DNA of 64,000 bases from Kordiimonadaceae bacterium UBA4441 (GCA_002390425.1 DGPL01000029.1:103787-167786); one strand, 5' to 3'; counted from the first letter of the stretch, positions 19,972 to 30,526 are shown. Notes: a model not told the origin generated them from the sequence alone. Numbers and translations: made by a program.

Positions 19972-21089
19972 TATTTTATCGGTTGGCGATTGGCTATGGC
20001 TGTTACGGGAACCAAATCAATTCCTTTTTCTTCTAGAGACATTGACCATGTTGCAATCTCATTAATTGTTAGCGGCAATGCACGTGCAATACCTAGCGCT
20101 GCGCCAAATGTATTGGCGGTTTTTTCCAGTTCGCCTAACTGCTTTTGAATTTCTTCAGCGGTCATTACATTGTCTATGTAACGATCATTTATCGCTCTAG
20201 GCATACTCGCCCGTCTTGCAAGGCGGGCGGCCATGCTAAAGCGGGTGGATCTAGCATCGACAAACATTAAACCACGATCCTTTAAATCATTAATGATCGG
20301 TGTAAGGGCTTCTTCTGATGCTGTAAATTTTGACCCCATATGATTAACCACGCCTACATACCCGCCAACGCGTGAGATGATCCAATCAAGCCGTGATAGG
20401 TTCTCACGTTCATTTAAATCGGTAATGAGTGTATGGGGCCCTAGATCACTATCAGGATAATTAAGAGGTTCCGTTGGCAGCATTAGAAATCCTTCGTGAC
20501 CTTTTTCGCGAGCTTTATTCATCCAGTCCTGTAAGTTTCGCCCATATGGTGAAAATGCCAGGTTAACTTGTCCTGGTAAATTTTCAATCGCCATTGTGCT
20601 GCTTTTAGAATTCAAACCGATATCAGTAACGAGAATAGCAATGCGGGGCTTATCTTCTGGACCCTCATAAGGGCGGGCATATTCTTTCCACGCAATTAGC
20701 CCATCTGGTCCGAGCGTTGGTTTTAAGCCATTCTGTCCTTCAATCAATAGATTTTGGTTAGGCGCGGCCTTCAAAGGCATTTGAGTAGCCAAAATATCTT
20801 TCGTCATTTCGTTGACGGAGGGTTCTTCAGCTGGGATTGCCATATCATTTATAGACTTAGGGGCAGAATTTGGAACATTTACATCTGGAATTGTAATAGT
20901 TGTTTGAGGTAAATCTTCATTGATTGTGACGGGTTGATCTTTGTTAGCATCATTTTGAACAGGTTCTTCCGAAAACATCACCCACGCCACAGTTAAGGAT
21001 AAACCAATTAAGACAAACCCCCAGGCAAGCACCAGAGGGTTCATCACTTTTTGTTTGGTTGAGGTTTTAAGTTCAGGTTCGTCTGCCAT
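19971..21089 (-). CDS. Divergent polysaccharide deacetylase family protein (YibQ-like)
   Basis: The 372-residue protein has an N-terminal membrane anchor (about residues 17-37, VLAWGFVLIGLSLTVAWVMF) and a Pro/Asn/Thr-rich linker. A periplasmic domain of the divergent polysaccharide deacetylase type follows, from about residue 145. Recognisable segments are RIAILVTDIGLNS, LAFSPYGRNLQDWMNKARE, EGFLMLPTEPLNYP, VVNHMGSKFTA and LMFVDARSTRFSMAARLA. The gene order with ctpA and envC on one side and rppH on the other is typical. A role in cell-envelope or peptidoglycan metabolism is inferred, and no substrate is known. Confidence 0.88.
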   Translation of the reverse strand: MADEPELKTSTKQKVMNPLVLAWGFVLIGLSLTVAWVMFSEEPVQNDANKDQPVTINEDLPQTTITIPDVNVPNSAPKSINDMAIPAEEPSVNEMTKDILATQMPLKAAPNQNLLIEGQNGLKPTLGPDGLIAWKEYARPYEGPEDKPRIAILVTDIGLNSKSSTMAIENLPGQVNLAFSPYGRNLQDWMNKAREKGHEGFLMLPTEPLNYPDSDLGPHTLITDLNERENLSRLDWIISRVGGYVGVVNHMGSKFTASEEALTPIINDLKDRGLMFVDARSTRFSMAARLARRASMPRAINDRYIDNVMTAEEIQKQLGELEKTANTFGAALGIARALPLTINEIATWSMSLEEKGIDLVPVTAIANRQPIK

Positions 21090-21134
21090 GCGTCTTAAAA
21101 TTCCAATAAATTATTGATTATAAAACAGGATATT

Positions 21135-22514
21135 TTACTGGTTATTCCTTGCAATAGCCATTCCACGAATAAGATTGAGCGCAAAATTCAATTGATAATC
21201 ATCTTGTGCCGTTGTTAGTCGAGGCGCCTCTTCCTCTTCGTTTTCCTCTTCTTCATCGTTATCTGCATCGGCATTTTCGTCATCTGTCTCGTTTTCTTCG
21301 TTATCATTATCGTCATCTTCTTCGCCCTCATCATCGCCCTCATCATCGCCTTCATCAGTGGCATTTGGATTGGCTAAGCTTCCACGAAGGCTTGCTTCGC
21401 TACGCCTTGCTCTTATGGCTTCGCTATCGTTTAACCTTAACTGTTCAACAACAACATCTGGCACTATACCTTCATTTTGAATTGAATTTCCTGATGGCGT
21501 AAAATAGTAAGCAGTGGTTAAGCTCATAGCACCATTAGTCGAAAGTGGCATTACTGTTTGTACGGATCCTTTCCCAAAGGATTGAGTGCCCACAACGACG
21601 GCGCGCTCATGGTCTTGCAGGGCACCCGCAACAATCTCAGACGCTGAAGCAGAACCACCATTAATCAAAACCACAAGGGATTTTTTATCAATGTTGTCAC
21701 CGGGTTTCGCATTATAACGCTGAATATTTTTATCGTTGCGTGTACGTGTTGAAACAATTTCACCGCGATCCAAAAAAGTACTTGATACGTCAACAGCTTG
21801 ATCGAGAAGGCCACCTGGATTATTTCTTAAGTCAAGAACGATTCCTTGCAAATTATCACCTAATTCTTCATCGATCTCTTTAAGGGCATCACGTAAACCG
21901 GAGGTTGTTTTTTCAGTGAAAGAAGAGATACGAACATATCCTATTTCATCTTCGATGCGGTGTCGAACGGACTGGACTTCAATAATTGCGCGTGTGATCG
22001 TTAATTCGATAACGTCACTTTCGCCTTCTCTGACTATGGTAATATCAATATCTGTATCAACTTTACCACGCATTTTATCCACGGCTTCGTTTAATGTAAG
22101 CCCGTTAATTTGTTCGCCGTCAATTTTGGTAATATAGTCACCGGCTTTTACACCAGCGTGAAACGCAGGAGTATCATCCATAGGCGCTACGACCAGAATA
22201 ACACCTTTGTCCATTGTCACTTCAATACCAAGACCACCAAATTCACCACTGGTTTGAACGCGCATATTTTCATAGCGTTTCGTATTTAGATAAGTTGAAT
22301 GAGGATCAAGTGAAGTCAACATACCATTGATCGCTGCTTCTATTAATTCTTCGTCATCAACATCTTTTACATAATTGGCGCGAATACGTTCAAACACATC
22401 AGCAAATAAGTTTAACTGATTATATGTTTCTGTTTTTGCCGCAGATGATGGATTAGACAAAGTTATGCTCATAAAGCCAATGGCATAAAGTGTCGTTTTG
22501 AAGAAGTGTCTCAT
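21135..22514 (-). CDS. ctpA: S41 family carboxyl-terminal processing protease
   Basis: This is a periplasmic serine protease of the CtpA/Prc family. The 459-residue protein has a signal peptide (about 1-25), a PDZ domain (about 90-170, with GLGIEV and GDYITKIDGEQI) and the S41 domain. The catalytic Ser is in GGSASASEIVAGALQDH and the general-base Lys in GTQSFGKGSVQT. Unusually, a highly acidic low-complexity tract of about 50 residues lies between the end of the protease core and a final helix (DDYQLNFALNLIRGMA). Part of it is encoded by three near-identical 12-bp units at 21324-21359. It is coupled with the EnvC-like gene 19 bp upstream, and such proteases often act with or on murein-hydrolase systems. 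Confidence 0.93.
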   Translation of the reverse strand: MRHFFKTTLYAIGFMSITLSNPSSAAKTETYNQLNLFADVFERIRANYVKDVDDEELIEAAINGMLTSLDPHSTYLNTKRYENMRVQTSGEFGGLGIEVTMDKGVILVVAPMDDTPAFHAGVKAGDYITKIDGEQINGLTLNEAVDKMRGKVDTDIDITIVREGESDVIELTITRAIIEVQSVRHRIEDEIGYVRISSFTEKTTSGLRDALKEIDEELGDNLQGIVLDLRNNPGGLLDQAVDVSSTFLDRGEIVSTRTRNDKNIQRYNAKPGDNIDKKSLVVLINGGSASASEIVAGALQDHERAVVVGTQSFGKGSVQTVMPLSTNGAMSLTTAYYFTPSGNSIQNEGIVPDVVVEQLRLNDSEAIRARRSEASLRGSLANPNATDEGDDEGDDEGEEDDDNDNEENETDDENADADNDEEEENEEEEAPRLTTAQDDYQLNFALNLIRGMAIARNNQ

Positions 22515-22533
22515 AAAATTACCTTTCTATTAC

Positions 22534-23817
22534 TTACCGGCTATTATTCATGGCAACCATCCATGGCAGCGGATTAACTGGCTTTCCCTTTTGTCTTAAT
22601 TCTACATATAATTTCTGTTTAGAATTTGACAAGCCTGTCTCATTGGACATTTGTCCTACAGGCTCTCCTTTTAATACCCATTGTCCTACAATACTATTAA
22701 TATTTTCCATCCCTGCAAGTAACGTATGATATCCGTCACCATGTGATATAATTAATAATTGACCATAGGTCCGAAATTTTCCAGCAAATTCTATGCGACC
22801 ATCATGGGGAGCAATCACAGTTGCTCCTTGCCTTGTATCAATTGTAATGCCTTTGGCTCTGCTGCCAGTTGCAAGTAATTGATTGAATGATTGGCCTATA
22901 GTACCCCTAGCCGGAAGTGGTAAATTACCTTTTGCATTTGCAAATGATGTTCCGTCTCTTGGGATTGGGGCGGTTGCTGTGTTAACGCTATTACGAGATG
23001 ATGTTGGCCTGTCGCGAAGTAATGTTTCTGCTTTCTTGGCGGCTTCATCACGTAAAGCTATCTCTGTTTCAATTTGATCGATAAGGTCTTGTAAATCCTT
23101 GGCATTTTCCGCAAATTGTTTTAATTTTTGACGTTCTTGTGCCGTTGAAAAATCAAGTAAATTTTGACGTTCTATACGTTTTTTTAATAAGACATCGATA
23201 TCATTATTTGCAATCACTAATACGGTTAATTGCTGCTTTAGTATTGTATTCTGTTCCGTGATTTCATATCGAACTTCATTAAGTTCATCTAAATCATTTT
23301 CAATCAAAGACGCGCGGTTCTTCAAATCTGGTAAAATCACTTTCAATAGGGATGTCGTTCTTAATGTGTCAATTGCTTCGCCGGGTTTAAAAGCGACAAC
23401 ATTGGTTTGCTGAAGACTTAGACGCTGCATTGCACCAAGCGTAGATGCCATTTCAAATTTTTTATCATTTAGACGGTCTTCAAGATTTTTTTCGCGAATC
23501 AATAAGTCAGCTATATTATTTTCGCCATTGGTGATTTGATCTTCAGTTTTTTGAATGTCTGCTGCAGAGTTAATTAATTGTTGCTGTATTTCTGCGATTT
23601 CTTCACGAACTTCGATGGCCTGTTTTTCTAGTGTCTCTGCTTTTTCTGCTGTTTCTTCAATTTGTTTGCGAAGTTCATTAAGGCGTTCAGAATTTTCTTG
23701 TTCATTCTCTCTAATTTGAGCGTGAGAAAAAGAAATAGACAGTAATATCCCAAGACAGCATACGGTGAAATACCGTGAACTATTTTTGATCGCCTTGAGT
23801 ATATTAAAAATGATCAT
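22534..23817 (-). CDS. EnvC-like murein hydrolase activator (degenerate M23 domain)
   Basis: The 427-residue exported protein has a hydrophobic signal region (about 17-33), long coiled coils (about 38-270, rich in Glu, Gln and Lys) and a C-terminal LytM/M23 domain (about 300-420). The fold motifs GRIEFAGKFRTYGQLLIISH and GDGYHTLLAGM are present. The HLHFE motif of active M23 metallopeptidases is replaced by KLYVELR, so key zinc-binding histidines are missing. That is the hallmark of EnvC-type proteins, which activate amidases at the septum instead of cutting peptidoglycan. It lies between gpmI and ctpA in a same-strand series. Confidence 0.9.
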   Translation of the reverse strand: MIIFNILKAIKNSSRYFTVCCLGILLSISFSHAQIRENEQENSERLNELRKQIEETAEKAETLEKQAIEVREEIAEIQQQLINSAADIQKTEDQITNGENNIADLLIREKNLEDRLNDKKFEMASTLGAMQRLSLQQTNVVAFKPGEAIDTLRTTSLLKVILPDLKNRASLIENDLDELNEVRYEITEQNTILKQQLTVLVIANNDIDVLLKKRIERQNLLDFSTAQERQKLKQFAENAKDLQDLIDQIETEIALRDEAAKKAETLLRDRPTSSRNSVNTATAPIPRDGTSFANAKGNLPLPARGTIGQSFNQLLATGSRAKGITIDTRQGATVIAPHDGRIEFAGKFRTYGQLLIISHGDGYHTLLAGMENINSIVGQWVLKGEPVGQMSNETGLSNSKQKLYVELRQKGKPVNPLPWMVAMNNSR

Positions 23818-23838
23818 TTTATGATGCTATTCCCAGAA

Positions 23839-25392
23839 TTATGTAATTAAGTTACGACCAGTCATCGTATCGGGTTTATCAATATTCATTAAAGCGAGAA
23901 TGGTTGGAGCTACATCACATAAGGCTCCATCCTGTAATGAAATTTGATCGTTGTTTGCTGCTTCTTCATTTAAAAGAATGAAGGGCACCAAATTGGTTGT
24001 ATGCGCCGTATGGGGGGCACCCGTGTCTGGGTTTTTCATCAATTCTATATTTCCATGGTCTGCCGTGATCAGTATACTACCACCTACCTTATTTAAAGCC
24101 TCTTTTAAACGGCCAAGTGATGTGTCTATCGTTTCGACGGCTATAAGCGCTGCTTCAAGGACACCGGTATGCCCGACCATGTCCGGATTGGCGAAATTCA
24201 CAACAATCAAGTCAAACTTATTAGATAATATTGCTTTAACAAGTTTATCCGTTACTTCGGGGGCGGACATTTCCGGCTTCAAATTATACTTAGGTACATC
24301 TGGTGACGGGATCAAAATACGTTCTTCGCCCTTATAAAGGTCTTCGTTCCCACCATTAAAGAAAAAGGTTACATGCGCGAACTTTTCCGTTTCGGCAATA
24401 CGTAATTGTTTAAGATTATGGTCAGATACAATTTCACCTAATGTTTCTTTGAGTGGATCGGTTGGGAATAAACAATCCATATACTGTATTAATTCATCAG
24501 AGTATTTTGTTAATCCTAATGCCGATGATAATTGAACATTTCGGCTTTTTTCAAAACCTGAAAAATTTGGGTCAACAAATGTTGCCATAATTTCACGCGC
24601 CCGATCTGCGCGAAAATTGGCCATTAATAATGCATCACCATTATTCATACCAGCATATGATCCGATTATTGTTGGTTCGATAAACTCATCAGTTAATTCC
24701 GCATTATAAGCGTTGTCGATAGCGGTTAAGGCATTTTCTGATCTTAAACCCTTAGAATCACTAATAGCGACATGTGCTTTAATCACTCTATCCCATCGAT
24801 TGTCCCTATCCATAGCATAATATCGACCACTAATGGTTGCAAGTGACACATTTTCAAGCTTGGCAATATCGGCTTCAAATTTTTTAACAAATTCTTTTGC
24901 GCTTTTTGGCGGTACGTCGCGGCCATCGGTAAAGCCATGTATAAGAACTGGAATACCTGCTTTTGCATATTCTTTAGCAACCCCAACCATATGGTCTTGA
25001 TGACTATGAACGCCACCCGGGGATAATAATCCCATGATATGGCAGCTTCCGCCTGTTTCTTTTAATTTCGTTATTGATTCTTGAACGCATTCAATATTTT
25101 TAATGTCATCATTTGCGATGGCATCATCGATGCGCGGTAATTCTTGTTTTACAACGCGACCACCACCAATATTCATATGACCGACTTCTGAATTGCCCAT
25201 TTGACCTTCCGGAAGGCCTACTGACATGCCGGAAGTTTTAAGAAATGCGGAAGGATATTTGTCGCAGATCGCATCATAATTTGGCGTGTTTGCCATTAAG
25301 ATAGCATTATTGTCGCTTTCTTCTCGGGCACCCCATCCATCCAAGATACATAAGACGACGGGCTTGGTCTTTTTTAATGTTCGATTTGTCAT
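23839..25392 (-). CDS. gpmI: 2,3-bisphosphoglycerate-independent phosphoglycerate mutase
   Basis: This glycolytic enzyme interconverts 3- and 2-phosphoglycerate using two Mn ions. From the ATG at 25392 (MTNRTLKKTKPVVLCILDGWG) the protein has 517 residues. An in-frame TTG at 25407 is less likely. The phosphorylated serine lies in QMGNSEVGHMNIG. Metal ligands are visible in LCILDGWG, DGRDVPPKSA, NPDMVGHTG, ITADHGNIE and APHTAHTTNLVPF. It sits between rlmH and the EnvC-like gene. Confidence 0.96.
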   Translation of the reverse strand: MTNRTLKKTKPVVLCILDGWGAREESDNNAILMANTPNYDAICDKYPSAFLKTSGMSVGLPEGQMGNSEVGHMNIGGGRVVKQELPRIDDAIANDDIKNIECVQESITKLKETGGSCHIMGLLSPGGVHSHQDHMVGVAKEYAKAGIPVLIHGFTDGRDVPPKSAKEFVKKFEADIAKLENVSLATISGRYYAMDRDNRWDRVIKAHVAISDSKGLRSENALTAIDNAYNAELTDEFIEPTIIGSYAGMNNGDALLMANFRADRAREIMATFVDPNFSGFEKSRNVQLSSALGLTKYSDELIQYMDCLFPTDPLKETLGEIVSDHNLKQLRIAETEKFAHVTFFFNGGNEDLYKGEERILIPSPDVPKYNLKPEMSAPEVTDKLVKAILSNKFDLIVVNFANPDMVGHTGVLEAALIAVETIDTSLGRLKEALNKVGGSILITADHGNIELMKNPDTGAPHTAHTTNLVPFILLNEEAANNDQISLQDGALCDVAPTILALMNIDKPDTMTGRNLIT

Positions 25393-25462
25393 GGTTTCAC
25401 TATACAATCATTTAATTTTAAAGGAAAATATAAAGATGCAATCTTAAGGCACTCTTAATGAA

Positions 25463-25921
25463 TTAATCTTTGTGATAGGGATGTCCCTGTAATATTGTCG
25501 ATGCTCGATAAAGTTGCTCCCCGAGCATGGCGCGAACCATCATATGGGGCCAAGTCATATGGCCTAAAGAAATTTTGAGCTGCGCACGCTCTTTTACTAT
25601 TAGATCATAACCATCGGCACCACCAATAAGAAAAACAAGGTTAGAAATGCCCTGATCTTGATAATTTCTGATTTTTTCAGCAAAAGCAGTACTTCGCATT
25701 TCTTTGCCTCGTTCATCAAGAGCAATGACTATTGCACCATTTGGAATGGCGTTTAATATCAAATCACCCTCCCGTGCCATGCGCTCGACCCCTTTTATAG
25801 GGCGACGCTCTTCCACTTCAGTTATTTTAACGGACCACGGACAACGCTTGAGGTAAGTGTTTAAAATTTCACCTTCCGGGCTTTTTTTCATTCGCCCTAC
25901 GGCAATAATTTCGATATTCAT
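25463..25921 (-). CDS. rlmH: 23S rRNA pseudouridine(1915) N3-methyltransferase
   Basis: This SPOUT-fold methyltransferase modifies 23S rRNA helix 69. The 152 residues include the trefoil-knot motifs VIALDERGKEMRSTAFAE, LVFLIGGADGYD and SLGHMTWPHMMVRAMLGEQL, ending with ILQGHPYHKD. The start overlaps the rsfS stop by four bases (ATGA), indicating coupled translation. Confidence 0.96.
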   Translation of the reverse strand: MNIEIIAVGRMKKSPEGEILNTYLKRCPWSVKITEVEERRPIKGVERMAREGDLILNAIPNGAIVIALDERGKEMRSTAFAEKIRNYQDQGISNLVFLIGGADGYDLIVKERAQLKISLGHMTWPHMMVRAMLGEQLYRASTILQGHPYHKD

Positions 25922-26355
25922 TCTTCTGCTAAATCACCCTGATCTTGGGCGTCTATACTTTGCTGTTTCATTTTTTCAGGCGTAAAGTCAGCGGCCCACA
26001 TTTTTTCTAAATTATAAAAACTGCGAACTTCAGGGCGGAAGATATGGATGATGATATCGCCCGCATCTAATAATACCCAATCAGCTTTTTCCATGCCTTC
26101 TAATTTGCAGCCATTTTCGGTTGCATGTTTTAGTTTTCGATATAGATGATCCGCTATTGCAGAAACCTGTCTTGTGGAGCGACCAGAAGCGATCACCATC
26201 GAATCGGCGATGCTTGTTTTTCCTGCTAAATCTATTTGAACTATGTCTTCAGCTTTGTCGTCTTCTAGTGAATCGATAACCAATTTTAGAAGATCCGCCT
26301 TTGAGAGTGGCGTATTAAGGCTTTTTTCACCTTTTAACTCAGTTGTGTTTGACAC
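25918..26355 (-). CDS. rsfS: Ribosomal silencing factor RsfS
   Basis: RsfS binds L14 on the large subunit and blocks subunit joining when nutrients are scarce. The 145-residue protein has the Iojap/DUF143 core: LAGKTSIADSMVIASGRSTR, ISAIADHLYRKL-like helices, EGMEKADWVLLDAGDIIIHIF and RSFYNLEKMW. An extra N-terminal segment of about 18 residues precedes the core. It lies between nadD and rlmH, the standard order. Confidence 0.95.
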   Translation of the reverse strand: MSNTTELKGEKSLNTPLSKADLLKLVIDSLEDDKAEDIVQIDLAGKTSIADSMVIASGRSTRQVSAIADHLYRKLKHATENGCKLEGMEKADWVLLDAGDIIIHIFRPEVRSFYNLEKMWAADFTPEKMKQQSIDAQDQGDLAEE

Positions 26356-26357
26356 TT

Positions 26358-26975
26358 TTAAGTCTGTAACCTCTTGTTATTACTTAATTTATTTCTTATA
26401 TTTGTTGATGACTCGGGGTTGCTAGTTGCTTCATAAAAACTCCAAGCCGGTGGTTCTAATTTATATAAATTGCGAATATCAGCTTGATCAATTCGGTATT
26501 TCTCTAGGGCCTTTGCCGCAACACTTTTAATATTGGCATTAGAATAACTCGGACGGTTAAAAATCGCAATGGGAACTGTGTTTGCTATTTTTTCCCAATC
26601 TTTCCATTTGTTGAACTGCTCAAGATTGTCGGCACCCATCAGCCACAAGAATGAGAATTTTGGGTATTCATTTTTTATACAGTTCAGCGTATCAATCGTA
26701 TAGCGCGTATTAAATTTTTCTTCAAAATCACTGACTAAGATGCGGTCATCATTTACGATATCCAAGGCTGACTGAAATCTTTGGTTATAGGTAATTTTAT
26801 CTTCGTCGCTTTTTAATGGATTTCCTGGTGAAATCAACCACCAAATCTCATCCAGATCAATTTTATCGAGCGCGGCTAAGCTAATTTCCAGATGCCCGTC
26901 ATGGGCGGGATTAAATGATCCGCCCAGTAAACCGATTTTTTTTTGAACTGATTTATTATGGTCTGGTTTGTCCAT
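26358..26975 (-). CDS. nadD: Nicotinate-nucleotide adenylyltransferase
   Basis: NadD makes deamido-NAD from nicotinate mononucleotide and ATP. I choose the ATG at 26975 ([11 protein letters not shown]), which has GAGGG six bases upstream. The open frame extends to 27140, but that part only shadows proA. The 205-residue product shows the nucleotidyltransferase motif [44 protein letters not shown] and the C-terminal ISSTxIR-like [10 protein letters not shown]. Its start overlaps the proA end by 20 bp. Confidence 0.95.
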   Translation of the reverse strand: MDKPDHNKSVQKKIGLLGGSFNPAHDGHLEISLAALDKIDLDEIWWLISPGNPLKSDEDKITYNQRFQSALDIVNDDRILVSDFEEKFNTRYTIDTLNCIKNEYPKFSFLWLMGADNLEQFNKWKDWEKIANTVPIAIFNRPSYSNANIKSVAAKALEKYRIDQADIRNLYKLEPPAWSFYEATSNPESSTNIRNKLSNNKRLQT

Positions 26976-28224
26976 TCCCTCTAACCTGATATTTATAACT
27001 TGTAAGTTGTTGTAATCCGACAGGGCCACGTGCATGCATTTTGCCTGTCGAGATACCGATCTCAGCGCCCATTCCAAATTCACCACCATCAGCATATTGT
27101 GTTGATGCGTTATGGATGACAATAGCACTATCGACTTCATTCAAGAATTTTTCTGCAGTAGACGCATTTTCAGTAATAATAGAATCTGTATGTTGTGAGC
27201 CATATTTTGCGATGTGGTTTATTGCACCTTGGACGCCGTCGACGATTTTAACAGATATGATTGCATCTAAGTATTCTGTTAACCAATCTTCCTCTGATGC
27301 CTCAACGGTTTTTTCAAAATTTTCCATAACTGTCTTATCACCGCGAATTTCACAACCATTTTGCTGTAGCTCGCTAAGAACGGGCAATAAATGGCTGTCG
27401 ATAACTTTCTGATCAATCAATAAAGTTTCTGCTGATCCGCAAATTCCTGTACGGCGCATTTTAGCGTTTAATGTAATAGCGACTGATTTTTCTAGGTCAG
27501 CTTCACCATCAATGTAAATATGGCATATACCGTCAAGATGTGCCATGACAGGAACGCGGCTATCATTCTGCACACGCTCGATTAACCCTTTTCCGCCTCT
27601 TGGAACTATAATGTCCACGTATTCGGCTAGCCCTAATAACTCCCCAACGGCTGAACGGTCTTGTGTCGGTATCAGTTGAATTGCCGTTTCCGGTAAATTC
27701 GCAGATTTCAACCCTTCTTTTAAACACGAATGGATCGCGCGACTTGAATGCGCACTTTCACTGCCACACCTAAGGATAGAGGCATTACCGGATTTTAAAC
27801 ATAACACACCTGCATCAGCGGCGACATTAGGACGTGATTCAAAAATAACACCAATAACACCAAGCGGGACTCGGACACGAGATATTTTTAAGCCATTAGG
27901 GCGTTCAACTGTTTCAAGCACATCCCCAATTGGATCTTTTAGGGCCACGATATCTTCAATGCTTTTTGCAATTGCCTCGATGCGATCGTCATCAAGTAAT
28001 AGTCGGTCAAGCATCGCACCGGTTAAGCCGCGTCCTTTCGCAATTTCCATGTCTTTGTTATTTGCGATTAAAATTTCGTCTTTTGCGATACGAACGGCTG
28101 CAGCCGCTCCTAATAAGGCATTATTTTTTTGCTCAGAACTCGCCAATGAGAGAATACTACTCGCCTTTTGCGCGTCTTTACCGATTTCTTGCATTAATTC
28201 TTTAATATCTTTTTCATTATTCAT
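26956..28224 (-). CDS. proA: Glutamate-5-semialdehyde dehydrogenase (gamma-glutamyl phosphate reductase)
   Basis: This is the second step of proline synthesis, the NADPH-dependent reduction of gamma-glutamyl phosphate. The 422-residue protein has the N-terminal cofactor fold with [33 protein letters not shown] and [12 protein letters not shown]. The catalytic cysteine is in [16 protein letters not shown]-terminal [19 protein letters not shown] is a family signature. It follows proB with 4 bp between them. Confidence 0.97.
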   Translation of the reverse strand: MNNEKDIKELMQEIGKDAQKASSILSLASSEQKNNALLGAAAAVRIAKDEILIANNKDMEIAKGRGLTGAMLDRLLLDDDRIEAIAKSIEDIVALKDPIGDVLETVERPNGLKISRVRVPLGVIGVIFESRPNVAADAGVLCLKSGNASILRCGSESAHSSRAIHSCLKEGLKSANLPETAIQLIPTQDRSAVGELLGLAEYVDIIVPRGGKGLIERVQNDSRVPVMAHLDGICHIYIDGEADLEKSVAITLNAKMRRTGICGSAETLLIDQKVIDSHLLPVLSELQQNGCEIRGDKTVMENFEKTVEASEEDWLTEYLDAIISVKIVDGVQGAINHIAKYGSQHTDSIITENASTAEKFLNEVDSAIVIHNASTQYADGGEFGMGAEIGISTGKMHARGPVGLQQLTSYKYQVRGNGQTRP

Positions 28225-28228
28225 TTTA

Positions 28229-29359
28229 TTAACTCATTACCATATCACTTCGATGGATTAATTCTTCACGCCCACCGTATCCTAAAATATTTTCAATTTC
28301 ACTGCTTTTTGACCCTAAGATTTTTTCAGCATCCTCTGATGTATATGCCATTAGACCCCGTGCAATTTCCTGTCCTGATTGGTTCAAAATTTTTACAGTA
28401 TCACCTCTTACGAATTCACCTTCTACTTTAACAACCCCTGCGGGAAGGAGGCTTTTTCCATTGCGTAAAGCCTTTTCAGCGCCATCATCAATGATTAAGT
28501 TTCCAACAGGTGATAAGGCACCTGCTATCCATTTTTTCTTTGCGACCATCGGCGTCGTTGATGCGTTAAACCAAGTCCCTTTTTTGGTCGAAAGATATTC
28601 TGTGATAGGGTTCATTAAAGTACCGTTTGAGATAACCATATGACATCCACCTGTCATAGCAATTTGAGCTGCCGCAATTTTAGTAATCATACCGCCACTA
28701 CCAAATCCTGTGGAAATAGGCTCACCGGCCATATCTTCTATTTCAGGGGTAATTTTTTCAACGACAGGGATAAATTTCGCATCTTTATTTGCTCTGGGGT
28801 CTTTGCTGAATAGTCCATCGATATCTGATAATAAAAATAATAGATCTGCAGAACACATGCTTGAAACTCGTGCGGCTAATCTATCATTGTCGCCGAAACG
28901 AACTTCATCAGTTGCGACCGTATCATTCTCATTAATTACGGGAACAACGCCTAATTTTAATAGCCTATTGATTGTACCGCGCGCATTTAAATACTGATCT
29001 CGGTTTTCCGTATTGCTATATGTTAAAAGCACTTGAGCGACGGCAATATCATGTTTTGCGAGCTTTTCCCTGAATGTTGATGCCAGTTCAATCTGACCAA
29101 TTGCGGCAGCTGCTTGATTTTCGACAAGCTTTTTCGCCATGTTTAATCCGAGTATTTTGCGTCCTAAAGCAATAGAGCCGGAAGAGACTAATATGACGTC
29201 TTTCCCTTCTTTTTTTAATTTGGCCACATCTTCGGCAACGGAGGAAAGCCAATCGGAACGAATTTTTCCACTTTTCTCATCCACGAGTAGTGCCGATCCG
29301 ATTTTTATTACGACACGATTAATTTCTTCCATGATATTTTTTGAAGCGGTTTCATTCAT
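28229..29359 (-). CDS. proB: Glutamate 5-kinase
   Basis: This is the first, usually proline-inhibited step of proline synthesis. The amino-acid kinase domain shows [41 protein letters not shown] and [12 protein letters not shown]. The C-terminal region from about residue 280 is a PUA domain ([18 protein letters not shown]). Starts are possible at 29377, 29359 and 29332. I take 29359 (MNETASKN), which avoids overlap with obg, but no start has a clear ribosome site. It lies directly downstream of obg and upstream of proA. Confidence 0.95.
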   Translation of the reverse strand: MNETASKNIMEEINRVVIKIGSALLVDEKSGKIRSDWLSSVAEDVAKLKKEGKDVILVSSGSIALGRKILGLNMAKKLVENQAAAAIGQIELASTFREKLAKHDIAVAQVLLTYSNTENRDQYLNARGTINRLLKLGVVPVINENDTVATDEVRFGDNDRLAARVSSMCSADLLFLLSDIDGLFSKDPRANKDAKFIPVVEKITPEIEDMAGEPISTGFGSGGMITKIAAAQIAMTGGCHMVISNGTLMNPITEYLSTKKGTWFNASTTPMVAKKKWIAGALSPVGNLIIDDGAEKALRNGKSLLPAGVVKVEGEFVRGDTVKILNQSGQEIARGLMAYTSEDAEKILGSKSSEIENILGYGGREELIHRSDMVMS

Positions 29360-29361
29360 GA

Positions 29362-30432
29362 TTATACCGGTGACCATTTTTCTTCAGAGACCTTTTCTAC
29401 TGAAGAAAGGGCATCCTTATCTTTTTGAGCCTTTTCAAGTTGACGAACATCTTCAACATTAGAAAGAAGTGCTCTAAGTAATTGATCAACGCCCTGTCCT
29501 GAAACGCCGGAAATTGGCATGATAGGTGACTTTGTTACTTGCTTTAATTCATGAGAAAGCATCTCAACTAATTCTTCATCAAGAGCATCAATCTTATTAA
29601 GGGCTATAATTTCTTTTTTATCGGCAAGTCCTTCGCCATATTGCTCTAATTCTTTTCGTATTGTTGTATAGGCTTCTGCAATATCCTCACCCGTTGCGTC
29701 AATGACATGTAGTATTGTAGCGCAGCGTTCAACATGACCTAAGAAACGATCACCAAGACCATGACCTTCATGTGCTCCTTTAATAAGACCAGGAATGTCA
29801 GCGACAACAAATTCTTTTTTATCGACATAAACGACACCAAGTTGTGGCTTCAAAGTCGTGAAAGGATAATCAGCTATTTTTGGTTTTGCACGGCTTGCTG
29901 CGGATAGAAAAGTTGATTTTCCTGCATTTGGAAGACCAACTAAACCAGTGTCAGCCATCAATTTTAACTGCATCCAAACCCACATTTCTTCTGCGGGTCC
30001 GCCTTCTGTAATTTGGCGAGGAGCTTGATTGACGGACGTCTTAAAGCTTGCATTTCCGCGCCCAGGGTGACCACCTTCAAGCATTAGAACAGTTTGGCCG
30101 ACTTCAGTAAGATCAGCCAGCATAATATCATTATTTTCATCGAATATTTGTGTGCCAACAGGAACGGATAATATGATATCGTCGCCTTTTGCTCCGGTGC
30201 GATTACCACCCATTCCGTGCATCCCTCTTGATGCCTTGAAATGCTGCTTATATCGATAATCAATTAGGGTATTTAAGCCTTCAACGGCTTCGATCATCAC
30301 GTGACCGCCTGCACCACCATTTCCGCCATCAGGGCCGCCAAATTCGACACATTTTTCGCGACGAAAACTCATACAGCCAACACCGCCTGCGCCCGATTTA
30401 ATATATATTTTACATTGGTCTAGAAACTTCAT
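29362..30432 (-). CDS. obgE: Obg-family GTPase (ribosome assembly)
   Basis: ObgE/CgtA acts in late 50S assembly and stress control. The 356 residues hold the glycine-rich Obg domain (about 1-158, for example GGDGGxG-type FGGPDGGNGGAGGHV and GRGNASFKTSVNQAPRQ) and the G domain (about 160-330). GTP-binding motifs visible are GLPNAGKSTFL (P-loop), DIPGLIKGAHEGHGLG, NKID and the C-terminal ISGVSG. It lies between rpmA and proB, with a terminator between rpmA and obgE. Confidence 0.97.
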   Translation of the reverse strand: MKFLDQCKIYIKSGAGGVGCMSFRREKCVEFGGPDGGNGGAGGHVMIEAVEGLNTLIDYRYKQHFKASRGMHGMGGNRTGAKGDDIILSVPVGTQIFDENNDIMLADLTEVGQTVLMLEGGHPGRGNASFKTSVNQAPRQITEGGPAEEMWVWMQLKLMADTGLVGLPNAGKSTFLSAASRAKPKIADYPFTTLKPQLGVVYVDKKEFVVADIPGLIKGAHEGHGLGDRFLGHVERCATILHVIDATGEDIAEAYTTIRKELEQYGEGLADKKEIIALNKIDALDEELVEMLSHELKQVTKSPIMPISGVSGQGVDQLLRALLSNVEDVRQLEKAQKDKDALSSVEKVSEEKWSPV

Positions 30433-30492
30433 AATGCTTCCACGGTTAATAATAATTCAGAACTATACCTTAGTTCTATAGAAATTAGACGT

Positions 30493-30526
30493 AAAAAAAG
30501 GAGAGTGAATGATCAATCTCCTTTTT
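30493..30526 (-). terminator. Intrinsic terminator after rpmA
   Basis: AAAAAGGAGA (30495-30504) pairs with TCTCCTTTTT (30517-30526) around a 12-base loop. On the minus strand the stem is followed by a run of T residues. It separates rplU-rpmA from obgE and downstream genes, though partial read-through is likely because no other obvious promoter precedes obgE. Confidence 0.8.

Noticed and set aside
26976..27140. Upstream extension of nadD
   Set aside because: It lies entirely within proA in another frame and adds residues without family likeness.
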